From NCBI GenBank assembly GCA_027627225.1, contig CM051030.1:25373927-25437926 (forward strand): DNA of 64,000 nt. Direction: 5' to 3'. Under the pieces are notes generated by a model that saw only the letters and a list, made by a program, of their open reading frames with translations, did not search any database and had not been told where the DNA came from. Below are positions 1-9,104 of this stretch, piece by piece. Both the position numbers and the translations under genes were made by a program. Positions within the stretch are counted from its first letter, which is position 1, and every line of letters starts with the position of its first letter. The DNA is from Congeria kusceri (Eukaryota; Mollusca; Bivalvia; Myida; Dreissenidae).

Positions 1-1758
1 TTAAAATGTTATATGTGGGTCTTGCATTCTTGATGTATTCACTGATTTTGACAGCATACTACTAAACGATTCCTGTTGATAAGCCGAACAGATCCTGTTA
101 CAAACCCGGATTTCATCGCCCACAGAAATTTCATTCTTTAAACGTTTGTCCTTGGATGTTTTATACAAAGACAATATTGTTTGGAAGATGCATTGTATAA
201 AACTATGTTTAACATAGTGAATTAACTTATTCACCAGTAATATCTATGCCAATATTACGTGTATCAGGATTTATGGAGATGATAACACGTATATAATAAG
301 TTCATGTTATCTTAGCAATTGACCGAATACATTTAATGCCCCGACTGTCGACTGAAGGCAACGCAAAAATAGTGACTTAAAAGGACGTGCTGACACATTC
401 TCAAATTTTCTTTTTAAATGTCATAATGAATCGAAACTGCAAACACTAACACAGTTGGACCAATGTCTCAAACATTACATTGTATTACAATGACAGCATA
501 AAACGTAGTGCTCTACTGTGGATTGCGTCTACGTCCACCAGATCAAATGCCAATGTCTCGATATTTCCTGAGCCAGATGGCTGTATATACATCGTCGTCA
601 ATGTAGCGCTCCGTGAGTCATAAACGTTGTAATTTTCATCAAAAAGAGCTGGGGCGTTTCCAGGATTTTTGGGTTACGGGGGGTGCGTAAACTTTTGATT
701 AGTTTAATATGCAGTTATGACCTTTGTATATTGTATATGGTTATGCATTGACCAGCTGGCAGTTTTAAACTGTCCGTTTTCCTTGCTAAGTATACACATT
801 TGCTATAATTTATCCACACATACAATTATGTTCAATAAGTATCAAGCAAGAGGAAGTTGTTATTTTATGTAACATTTATTTTTAAAAAATGGGTTTATTA
901 GTGACGCGAATAGTGTATTTTGTGCTCCTTTCGATTTCTTAAATAATTTCAAAGAGAATTTTGACAATTCCATAATTTTGTCAATAAATCGTTTAGTTTC
1001 CAAAATTCAAAAGCGACAGTCTTTTGTCCAAATATTTTTTTATATGAAATTTGTAGTGCGTTAAAGGGTTGTGGTGCATCAATCCCAGCGGTTTCATATT
1101 TGTCCCGGGACCATTAGAAATCAAAATTAATCACTAGCATTGATGTTTGACTAATGCTTAATCTATAAGTAGTACCTAAAATATGTTATCTAAGATATGA
1201 AGATCGATGGAACAATGCTGTAGAATGTAGCTTTAGAGAAAAAATGTAGAAAGAAGTAGTTGTACCAGAAGTTGTACAAGTAGGAGGAGGAGAACATCTC
1301 GTCGTGTTCCTGATTAACTAAGTTTTCGCTTGCACTGAAAATAACTAGCTAATAGCAAATAACGCTTCTTAATCTTAAAATAAATACGGATATAAGACTG
1401 CTGATATTGTTATGAATCAAAATAAAATTCATAACTTCGAGGTAAATCTCAACCATTAAAACATCGCACACGATACAGTTTCAATCTGTTACATATGTAT
1501 GCTAATGACAATTATTAGTATGAATGCTGTAAAATGGAAAACAGAACAATCCGTTCAACTAACAATATTAAATGCTAAAAACTACACATGCAAATAACAT
1601 GCATAAATGTACGACATTGCAGATTAACCATTCTGCATTGTATATATGCTTAAGTAGTTTTTTCATGTATCATATACACGTTAAATAGTAATTTTTCGGA
1701 GACATGCTGTAAAATTGATAAATCCCAGACTGTGATAAAGTCAAAACTACATTACACA
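1..1758. other. anonymous AT-rich DNA
   Basis: I see no splice-bounded exon, transposon terminus or tandem array here. The open frame on the minus strand at the left edge (1-234) has no recognisable domain and is probably chance. Confidence 0.5.
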
Positions 1759-2041
1759 CCATGCACAACCCGCAAAACACGCGATATGCGACTAGCCGAT
1801 TTTATCGCGAAGCGCAGAGCGCTCGCTCGCGATGACACGAATCTGCGTTAATTCTCGCGACGAAAATTTGCGCGAATAGCGACAACATTTCGTGACATAT
1901 TCGTCGCGAAATTTCCCGATGGGGCCGCCCACTATCTTGTGCGAATCTTCGCGAACTTTCGTGACGTCTCTTAGCGAAAATTGATCGAAGGCTGGTCATG
2001 ACAGCGCGAATTCTGTGGCTTTCGCTTGGCGCGTACTGTAA
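1759..2041. mobile_element. CG-rich MITE-like element with TTCGCGA motifs, fullest copy
   Basis: A block of roughly 280 bp, much richer in CG than its surroundings, contains many TTCGCGA/TCGCGA words. Its left end reads close to CACAACCCGCAAAACACGCG. Its right end, reverse-complemented, reads CGCGCCAAGCGAAAGCCACA, so the ends are imperfect inverted repeats. Two partial relatives lie at 3021-3157 and, inverted, at 4470-4645. The open frames inside are by-products of the CG-rich composition. The transposon superfamily cannot be told from the ends. Confidence 0.55.
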
Positions 2042-3020
2042 AGCATTTATGGTTTGCTCTTCATTTTCCCCACATATTCACCGATATATGTGACAAAGCT
2101 TATTCATCAAAACAAACTTATTTACCATGCAGTTTATGCTTTAACCCTTTTAAAGTTTGGTCTTCATCTGCACTTTATGTCCAATTAGTTAGGCTTTTTC
2201 CATTAATGAACATACCATTCCCAGATAATAGTGTTTTTGACCCACGAAAACATACGGTTTAAAATATTATAACATGATTCTTGCTGATTCTTCTATAGAA
2301 AAAACTTCCAAATAAGCAACGCAAAAAGTTGTCCCGATTCAGAGCGCAGCATAATACAATGTAGTTCTCATTATAATTGCATAAATATTTGTCAGATTAT
2401 GACAGAATCTATATAATTTTAGCATTATCGTTGTCTATCGCCTATTAACAACTTTGTGTCGTTCTTATGCGTGGCTGTTCCTGCTTATTTTTCAAATAAA
2501 CGTTAAAATGGGCTTCTAGATATATTAATTTATTATTCTCAAACAGTTTACTTTGATACTGTGTCAGTAAAGATGCCGACTATTAAATAAAACTTGAAAA
2601 TGTTATCAATAATGTATTTCCCAAAGATATTTTATATAATAAAACATGATTTTATTTAAACTCACTTTATACAGAGTGTTGCTGGACATAACGTTATACA
2701 TGTGTACAATAATTACGTATACTAACTCAGATTGTATAGAACGGCACAATATTAACCTACTTGCCGACGACATCTAAAACCTAGTTTGGTCTTATCGTTC
2801 CTAGTTTGGATTACTAACGCACAGGGTGATACAAGTTTTAGGTTGGGACGCACTAAATGTGGAGTCATGCATCTCTCCACATGTCAACTTGTATAAAACG
2901 TCCGTATCGAAAATGCTAAAGTAGGAAGTCAATACGCGATGTTTAGTTTAATAAATACGGCGTGTGTCGTTGTATTATGGATTACGTACCGAACAGGTAT
3001 CGTTTCTTTGTTTAGCAGTT
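2042..3020. other. anonymous DNA
   Basis: No gene, RNA or repeat structure is recognised. The 78-codon frame at 2026-2262 has no domain and no splice context. Confidence 0.4.
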
Positions 3021-3157
3021 CGTGCCACGCGAAACCCACAGCATTCGTGGTGTCTTACTGCCTTTGATTAATACTCGCGAAGCGACATCATTAAAGTTTG
3101 CGACGTTATCGGGCGGCTTCAGTGCGATCTTTCGCGACTAATATTAAGTTTTGCGTC
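3021..3157. mobile_element. fragment of the TTCGCGA MITE
   Basis: This fragment begins CGTGCCACGCGAAACCCACA, matching the reverse-complemented right terminus of the copy at 1759-2041. It continues with TCGCGAAGCGAC and TTTCGCGACT words and then decays into the tandem core that starts near 3163. Confidence 0.45.
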
Positions 3158-3162
3158 CCACA

Positions 3163-3403
3163 AGTACATATCTCTGTAACTACTACAGATATTCAATTAC
3201 AAACTTCACACGTGTCTTCGGGGTCATTATGTAAGGTCACTGACCAAGGCCCATAACCTTGACCTGCAATTTAGCAATTATGCCCCTGTGTGTACTAAGA
3301 AAATTCAGGTTAAGTGTTGCGTGCAACAGCTCCATATCTCTATATCTACTACAGATATTCAATTACAACTTCACACATGTACATGTATTCGGGGTTATTA
3401 TTA
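3163..3403 (+). repeat. tandem core repeat (about 165 bp), left part
   Basis: Two units share the words ACTACAGATATTCAATTACA, CTTCACAC and CGGGGT-ATTAT, about 165 bp apart (near 3180 and 3345). The second unit is cut after ATTAT by the transposon at 3404-4160, and its continuation resumes at 4161. Such cores are typical of bivalve dispersed tandem-core elements. Confidence 0.6.
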
Positions 3404-4160
3404 TACTCAACAAAAAAGAAAGCATCCACTTATATATTTATTATTGCTTTTTGATACCTGAATGAAATATTTAAACACAAAATTAAGTCACTTTAATAAT
3501 CTTGCAATAAAATGCTTACATGATTTTCTGAATTAATTCAATCTTTATGGTTAAGCACAAAGAAAAACCGAAACAGGTGTAAATATCAAAATCAAAAAAC
3601 AGGAACGCGTGAGTAGACAATTGTCGCCAATGTGCCATTAAACGTTTCACTTATATCACTTAAAATCCGTCCTGCTCGTAGGATACCAAGAGCCTGGTTT
3701 CGCTCGTCCATATTTAAACATGCCATGGGAACTTCACATGATTTGGACGATTTTATTAAGTATCCACACAAACTCGATAGCAATGACAACTTGCACAAAA
3801 TGTGTGCACATGTTCATTACACAACATATAATTGCGTTTTGGTGGGCTAATATTGAACACTGAAGAATATGATCTTTAAGTCGATAGTCATGAACACAAA
3901 ATCTGATTTTTTTTGTAAAGATACAGGTGTTTAAAAGTAGATACTTTCTTTTTTGTTTTGACTATGTACTTTGTGATTTCCAATGTTACACCTGTTACGT
4001 ATGTGTACTGTGTTTGACAATAAATATGGAATTCATTCATTAAAAATATTGCATTTTATTGCAAGATGATTAAGGTTAAATGGACTTTATGTTTAAATAT
4101 TACACACAGGTAACGGAAACCAATAAAACAATAAGTGAATACTTATATTTTTGTTGAGTA
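3404..4160 (-). mobile_element. Tc1/mariner-like non-autonomous transposon with about 120-bp TIRs
   Basis: The left terminus TACTCAACAAAAAAGAAAGC and the reverse-complemented right terminus TACTCAACAAAAATATAAGT begin inverted repeats that stay alignable for about 120 bp. Both arms reach ATATTTAAACA and then TCTTGCAATAAAATGC. TA lies at both junctions, and the interrupted tandem core rejoins across them (CGGGGTTATTAT, then AAGGTCACCG). On the minus strand, 3592-3798 encodes MDERNQALGILRAGRILSDI, which resembles the N-terminal helix-turn-helix of Tc1-type transposases. The rest of the transposase is missing, so the element must have moved in trans. Confidence 0.72.
3592..3798 (-). pseudogene. 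remnant of Tc1-like transposase N-terminal DNA-binding domain
   Basis: This is a 68-codon open frame inside the 3404-4160 transposon. Residues from about 29 read NMDERNQALGILRAGRILSD, with the spacing of the first helix-turn-helix of Tc1/mariner transposases (an E-R-x-x-A-L-G-x-L-x-A-G pattern). The second DNA-binding half and the DDE/D catalytic domain are absent and nothing downstream restores them. The family assignment is by recognition of the motif, supported by the TA target site and the inverted repeats. The fragment is not expected to be functional. Confidence 0.5.
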
Positions 4161-4325
4161 TATAAGGTCACCGACAAGCAGTTAAGCAGAATTATGCCCC
4201 TTTTTGGACTTGGAATTATTATGGTTAAAATGTGAGTGCAAGTAAATATCTCTGCTCAGTAACTATTACAGATATTTAATTGAAACTTCACACATGTCTC
4301 TGTGTTCATTATGTCGGGTAAGTTA
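4161..4325 (+). repeat. tandem core repeat, right part after transposon insertion
   Basis: The array resumes with AAGGTCACCGACAAGCAGTT and continues to a third unit with AACTATTACAGATATTTAAT and CTTCACACATGTCT. This is the same core as at 3163-3403 and shows where the transposon inserted. Confidence 0.55.
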
Positions 4326-4469
4326 TAGAGATATATCATCAAAGCGGTATGAATATCCGAGAAAGCTGTCCAGAAACAGCTTTTATTATCCGAATTATTA
4401 ATTCACCACTTCGTAAAAATACAAGTAATGCGTAAAGGTGTACGTTTATAATAATTACTTTCTCGTCAC

Positions 4470-4645
4470 AATTGTCGCGGCACAGAATAATTCGCCACGA
4501 ACGTTCGCGATAACGCGCGATATTTCGCCGCGAGGATTAGCGATTATTCGTGACATTGCGAGCAAGCGCTCTGCGCTTCGGGATAAAATCAATTTGTCGC
4601 ATATTGCAAACTTTGCGGGTTTCGAGTGGCACGTAAGGTACGTGT
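4470..4645. mobile_element. inverted partial copy of the TTCGCGA MITE
   Basis: The reverse complement matches the left half of 1759-2041. It contains GAAACCCGCAAA, then ATATGCGAC, then GATTTTATCCCGAAGCGCAG and AGCGCTTGCTCGC. The two copies are about 2.5 kb apart in opposite orientation. Confidence 0.55.
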
Positions 4646-5340
4646 TTAAGCCAGTAATAATCAGCTTAATCTTGTGTTAAATTTACAGCCAGAATGCGAA
4701 CTGGCAGCTGGCGTCTAGGTTGGCAGTTAATTTTTAGCAAGGGAATTCGGGGTACCAGTTGCCAGTTTGCCAGGCGTGTTGAATTCGCAGCCGGAATGCA
4801 AACTGGCAGATAGAACTGGCAACTGGCATCTAATTTCATGTACATCCCATTCCTAAAATCGCAGCGTGTGGAATAGCATCAACTTAACACAACAGTCTAG
4901 ACCGTGTTCGTGAACATACTGTAGTGGCCGTCTCTTTTTCACACGTGTGTAACGTTATCACTAGTTTATAACCGAACTCAGTCCGTTTTCAAACTGGTAT
5001 TTATTTAACTATATTAGCTTTCAGTACTTTGAGTTTTAATCAAACAAGTTTTTAATTATTCATTCCCATACACACTTTATCATGTCGCAAGACTTATGAG
5101 TCGCTTAACAATTAGTTGTCCAACGTCGGGCAATTACTACAACAAACTGGTTTTAAAGACGTTATTAAAGTCAACCTATTTTTAGCCGAATTTAGAACAG
5201 GTCAATAAGACATTGACATTTCCCAATGGAGAAGCGCTCTGGAACAGTCTATTGCACGTCAACGATTCAATGCGTTTAATTTATAATAAACCGAAGTTTG
5301 AAATGGTGGATTAATTAATTACCAAAAATAATGGTTAACA
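4646..5340. other. spacer with a short direct repeat of CTGGCA words
   Basis: CAGCCAGAATGCGAACTGGC near 4688 and CAGCCGGAATGCAAACTGGC near 4789 are direct repeats about 101 bp apart, set among many CTGGCA/TGCCAG words (4685-4840). Nothing else is recognised. Confidence 0.4.
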
Positions 5341-5604
5341 CATTCAGACTCTTGCCAACAATAAGATCAGTACTCGCATAAACTATTGATTAAACAAGGA
5401 CGACATCGTCACATACCCCGGAAAGTAAGGATGTATGTAATCCTCACTTGCAACAAAATCGAGGACGAGTTTCATTTCTTGCTGATATGTGACATTTACA
5501 GGCAATTACGGGAACGCTACATCCCTCCTTACTATACGCGAAGAATGTGTACAAGTATTAAATGTAAAGAAAAATGCGACGTAATTATAAGAAACAAGAA
5601 ATGA
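5341..5604 (+). pseudogene. C-terminal fragment of a non-LTR retrotransposon reverse-transcriptase polyprotein
   Basis: The frame at 5386-5604 reads QGRHRHIPR, then CNKIEDEFHFLLICDIYRQL, then RERYIPPYY. This resembles the end of Jockey/CR1/RTE-like ORF2 proteins, where a conserved GR-x-x-x-I-P-R is followed by a C-x-x-I-E-x-E-x-H-F-L-x-x-C knuckle and a YIPxYY tract. The expected first cysteine appears displaced (VILTCNKIED). No reverse transcriptase core precedes it, so this is a 5'-truncated, dead copy. The minus-strand fragment at 57243-58575 is a likely relative. Confidence 0.6.
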
Positions 5605-5700
5605 CTTTTAAAAGTACAATCGTCGTTGAAAAAATCATATTAGATATCATTTTTACTCTTAAAATAATATAAGAAAGGACCCACGCTTTTTAAGTCCCAC

Positions 5701-5952
5701 CGATATAAAGAGACTGCTCGGACCACAGATTTTTCGTATACCATATGAACGCTTATCGGATCCCCAAATTAATTTGATAATAATTCAATCCTTATTAATA
5801 TTTGTACCGCGAATAAACAGATCATACCACCTATATAAGGAGACTTCTCGGACCACAGATTTTTTGGATATAATAGGACAACTTCTCGAACCCCCAAATA
5901 AATTCAATCCTTATTAATATTTGTACCGTGAATAAACCGATCATACCACCTC
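5701..5952 (+). repeat. tandem duplication, 130-bp period, two units
   Basis: CTCGGACCACAGATTTTT and CAATCCTTATTAATATTTGT each occur twice. Unit starts at 5701 and 5831 give a period of 130 bp. The second unit has a short internal deletion before CCCCCAAATAAATTCAATCC. Confidence 0.75.
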
Positions 5953-6283
5953 TTACCAGCAATGGTATCCTGCGACCTGTAGGTACTCTTGTGGTCTCTA
6001 GGCGGTATTACCGCGTAGTACCATTGCGTCTTTTCTCATTTTAGTTGACCGCGTGTATCTGCACCAGTCCGACCCTCGAGGCCTGCATCCCTTGAGACAC
6101 AGATAGGGTGCAATATCCGAACTAAGCTGAAGCTCATAACGAAAGAGAATGATACAACATGTCATGATTCGGTCTCGGTCTTATTTTCACATGTCATGTT
6201 TTATATCATGTTTCAACTTTGTTTACCTTGTATTCGTGAATAAATATGGTTAAAATGAATTTTTCTATATGAGCTAATACGAT

Positions 6284-6415
6284 CAGTGTGTAGACTACTC
6301 GAGTCAGTGTATAAACAATTGGGGACAGTGTGTCAACAATTCGGGACAGTGTTTGATCAACATGGGGCAATGCGTCAACAATTGGGGACAGTGTGTGAAC
6401 GATTGGGGACATTTT
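6284..6415. repeat. 21-bp minisatellite, six units
   Basis: Six consecutive 21-bp units with consensus close to CAACAATTGGGGACAGTGTG run from 6284 to 6409. Because 21 is a multiple of three, the minus strand shows a seven-residue pseudo-repeat containing THCPQL in two overlapping open frames. I regard these frames as a by-product of the period rather than a gene. Confidence 0.8.
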
Positions 6416-6639
6416 GCCAATAAGTAAGGACTATGCATACCTGTTAAGATGTTGTTGTTTTGCAGGTAAGTCGATGGGTTTTGCACCAATTAACGTATTA
6501 CATTAGTAAGGACTATTTGTATTTATAACAAACAATAAACAATTTTCAAATATAATGAATTTTTTTATGATTGAAACCGAGCTAGAGCAGATAAGCAGCT
6601 TTTATAGAATTGTCCACGATCATCGCACGGCCCCCACAC

Positions 6640-6875
6640 GATACCCTTGAGGAAATGGTACAGTGCCATCTACAATATGTTTCCGGGCTTCGAGCTTACG
6701 ATTTAAGAAATATGTATAAATTTCAGTGAATCAAAATCGTTGAGGCTACGACGCCAGTAAATCCTTCGAAATCGTACGAAAATCGAACGGCTTCCTCAAG
6801 GAGGACGCACAGAAAGGGACTTTCGGGCAGTTTACGGGCGCCGTTGACGCATTTTAATCCATATGTAAATTAGGT
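6640..6875 (+). repeat. dispersed direct repeat, copy 1
   Basis: This copy shares CTACAATATGTTTCCGGGC, AAGGAGG, CAGTTTACGGGCGCC and GACGCATTTTAATCC with 7555-7715. Compared with that copy it contains about 90 extra bases between the first and second shared blocks. Confidence 0.5.
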
Positions 6876-7554
6876 CCTAACTATCTGATATTTTTTGCAT
6901 TCATGTTTGTATCATCTTTTCATTTTATAAGCTGTTTATTTGTTTTATATGATTGAATAAAATACTAGCCTCTTCTATGAATAACAAACAACATAATAAA
7001 CAAACCAAACAATTATCCTTCTGATCTACGTTTCAAGTTAAATTTTGTTAAAGATAATAAAGCCTTCAGGATAGGAAAATAATACGGAAAAAACTATTTT
7101 GTTGCTTTAAATACACTTTTCATCTCTTGCGGCGATCATTCGAACAACTTACGATGGCCGTGTGGTAACCTTATGGCGACTGTGCGACAGCAGTAAACAT
7201 ATTTAATTTAATTGAACGGTAACCGTACGGATACGATGCAAGAGACGCACGTTATGTCAGGTTTACATTAGTCCCATACGATACATTCGTCTAAGATTTT
7301 CCGTAGGATTTGTTATGCATCGTAGGTGGCTTAGAGCTAAGGCATCTGTGTTCACATTGAATGCGATTTATTTGCGACTCTTTGTACTGACTGTCGGGAG
7401 CAGACTAGGGCAAATTCGTACGGAAACCGCACGGAGGCCGGACTATGGTTTTACGGACATCTTCGGATATCAGTGCGGCCGCGGTCCTGCTGTCACCGCA
7501 AACGTCTCATGGAAATCGTCCGGAGACTGTGCAGCCTCCTCACCTTACCCGTGC

Positions 7555-7715
7555 GAACGTCGTAAGTGCCACCTACAATATGTTTACGGCGTAGGTAAAT
7601 CCGTACAACATCGTACGTAAATCACACGGCGTCTTCAAGGAGGTCTTACGGAGAGGAAATTAGGTACAGTTTACTGGCGCTGCAGACGCATCTTAGTCCG
7701 AATATAAACTTGGTA
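7555..7715 (+). repeat. dispersed direct repeat, copy 2
   Basis: This copy contains CTACAATATGTTTACGGCG, CTTCAAGGAGGTCTTACGG, CAGTTTACTGGCGC and GACGCATCTTAGTCC in the same order as copy 1. The intervening 6876-7554 is anonymous, with several CGTACGG-type words. Confidence 0.5.
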
Positions 7716-8299
7716 TTAAGCCTACCATGCGCAATCACCTTTACTATCCGCAAAATCGAGAAAGCGCGGCAGCCGAACTCCACATGGTTTTACAAAAGGC
7801 ATGAGTTTGTCCGGAAGTCTCAACATCTTGCGTTTGATATTCGGTCTCCAGCGATGCAATGGCCCGAGTATGTTATAACCAAGGTTTACAATGAATGAAT
7901 CCATGTAATACTAAATTTGTCCTTACTGTTTGTAACTGTAGAACCGAAGAAATGTAAATAACATTTTATTTTCAAAAATGTCTGCTCAGTCATTTCGGAT
8001 TTGACTCATTAGGCATATAAAAGCATGTAATTCGTTGCAATCTGGCAGTCATACTTCGTACCACTCTTGCCCCGTACCTTATTCTAATACTGCAACCGTG
8101 TTACAATTGTCGAAGATGTTTAAACCATCGTTATACTTAATACAGGATGACTAGAGCGGGCCATCGGGTGTCGCTTGAAGACAGGCTTGGCTTTCCCACA
8201 GTTTTTATTGAATGGATGTCGGCATCCCCGACACCCCGCCCGCGAAATAAATCGGCTCCGCCCTCGCAAATGTTCAAATCCGCCCCTTAGCACCCAATC

Positions 8300-8655
8300 C
8301 AAATCAGCCGCTCCGTCGTTTGACCCCCACCACCGCGAAATCAGCCGCATTGCCCGACCCCGATTTCCCGAAAGGTCTAAAATGTTTTGCCCCACCTCTC
8401 CAAAATCGGCCGCATCGCTCGACCCCACCTCACCGAAATTAGGTGCAGCGATCGACTCCACTTCCCTGAAATCGGCTAAAACGCTTGACTCCAACCTCCC
8501 CGAAATCGACCGCAGCTGCCTGAAATCGGTCCCCCACGCTCCCCATGCTTGGCATGAAATGTCTGAAATCGGCCGAAACGCTAAACCAACCTGCCAAAAA
8601 CTCTGCCGCAACGATCGACCCCAACTGTCCGAAATCGGCCGCATCGCTAAACTAC
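8300..8655 (+). repeat. 33-34-bp C-rich minisatellite
   Basis: About ten degenerate units match GAAATCGGCCGCATCGCTCG plus a C-rich tail. The plus strand is very rich in C and CG compared with its AT-rich flanks. A period near 33 bp leaves both strands open, giving 174- and 175-codon frames with 11-residue pseudo-repeats such as PKSAASLDPTS. These frames are probably not genes: they have no start context, no splice sites and no domain, and repetitiveness explains them. Confidence 0.7.
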
Positions 8656-8859
8656 ACTTTATTAATCTTACTAAAATTACACTAACCGGGTTTTTGTTTT
8701 AATTGAGTAAAACCGTGTTGCCCGAACTCACTTGGAGGCAGTGTACATTAAAAATACTAGGCTGCATTTCTGTATTTACGGAATTATTTTTCAATCGTAT
8801 ATGGTATTCAGATTCGTTTCAAAGCATATCCATATCTGAGTTGAGATTCTGTAATGACC

Positions 8860-9005
8860 GCAAGTTGTTTCAAAAACCTTTCGAATCTGACCGACTTGCG
8901 ATTGTCTCCACTGCTCTTGAAGTTGAAGAAGAGTGGAGACAATCGAAACTTACAATTAAACGTTATGGAAACAAACTAATTGTTGGTAACATGCATTTTT
9001 CGTAA
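8860..9005 (+). pseudogene. possible PCC1/LAGE3-like (KEOPS subunit) fragment
   Basis: Within an open frame at 8703-9005, residues 58-94 read KPFESDRLAIVSTALEVEEE, then WRQSKLTIKRYGNKLIV. This resembles the N-terminal half of Pcc1/LAGE3, the small dimerisation subunit of the KEOPS complex that makes the t6A modification of tRNA. The family pattern is PF-x-S-x-x-x-A-x-x-x-x-x-x-L-x-V-D-x-E followed by a variable loop and L-x-V. The C-terminal half (LRVS...FLDHL) is absent. The frame ends at a stop at 9003, although a possible donor GTAACA follows the LIV codons. It may be one exon of a split gene, a retrocopy fragment or a chance match. Identification is tentative. Confidence 0.3.
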
Positions 9006-9054
9006 AATCGCGATTCGTATTATCGCATTTTTTTTACATTTAATAAAGAAGGAT

Positions 9055-9104
9055 AACGTACTTTTAATCAGGAGTTCGTGGGTTCGAGCCCATTTGGAGG
9101 CACA
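9055..9104 (+). pseudogene. tRNA-Lys(UUU)-like 3' half
   Basis: The stretch has a CTTTTAATC anticodon-loop-like segment as in tRNA-Lys(UUU), a five-base variable region, and a T-arm GTGGGTTCGAGCCCAT whose stem pairs. It then runs into TGGAGGCACA. No D-arm or 5' acceptor strand precedes it, so it cannot fold as a full tRNA. It is probably a truncated tRNA or the B-box part of a decayed SINE. Confidence 0.35.

Noticed and set aside
8120..8702. Two long overlapping frames of about 175 codons on opposite strands
   Set aside because: They are explained by the 33-bp minisatellite. There is no domain, no start context and no splice sites.
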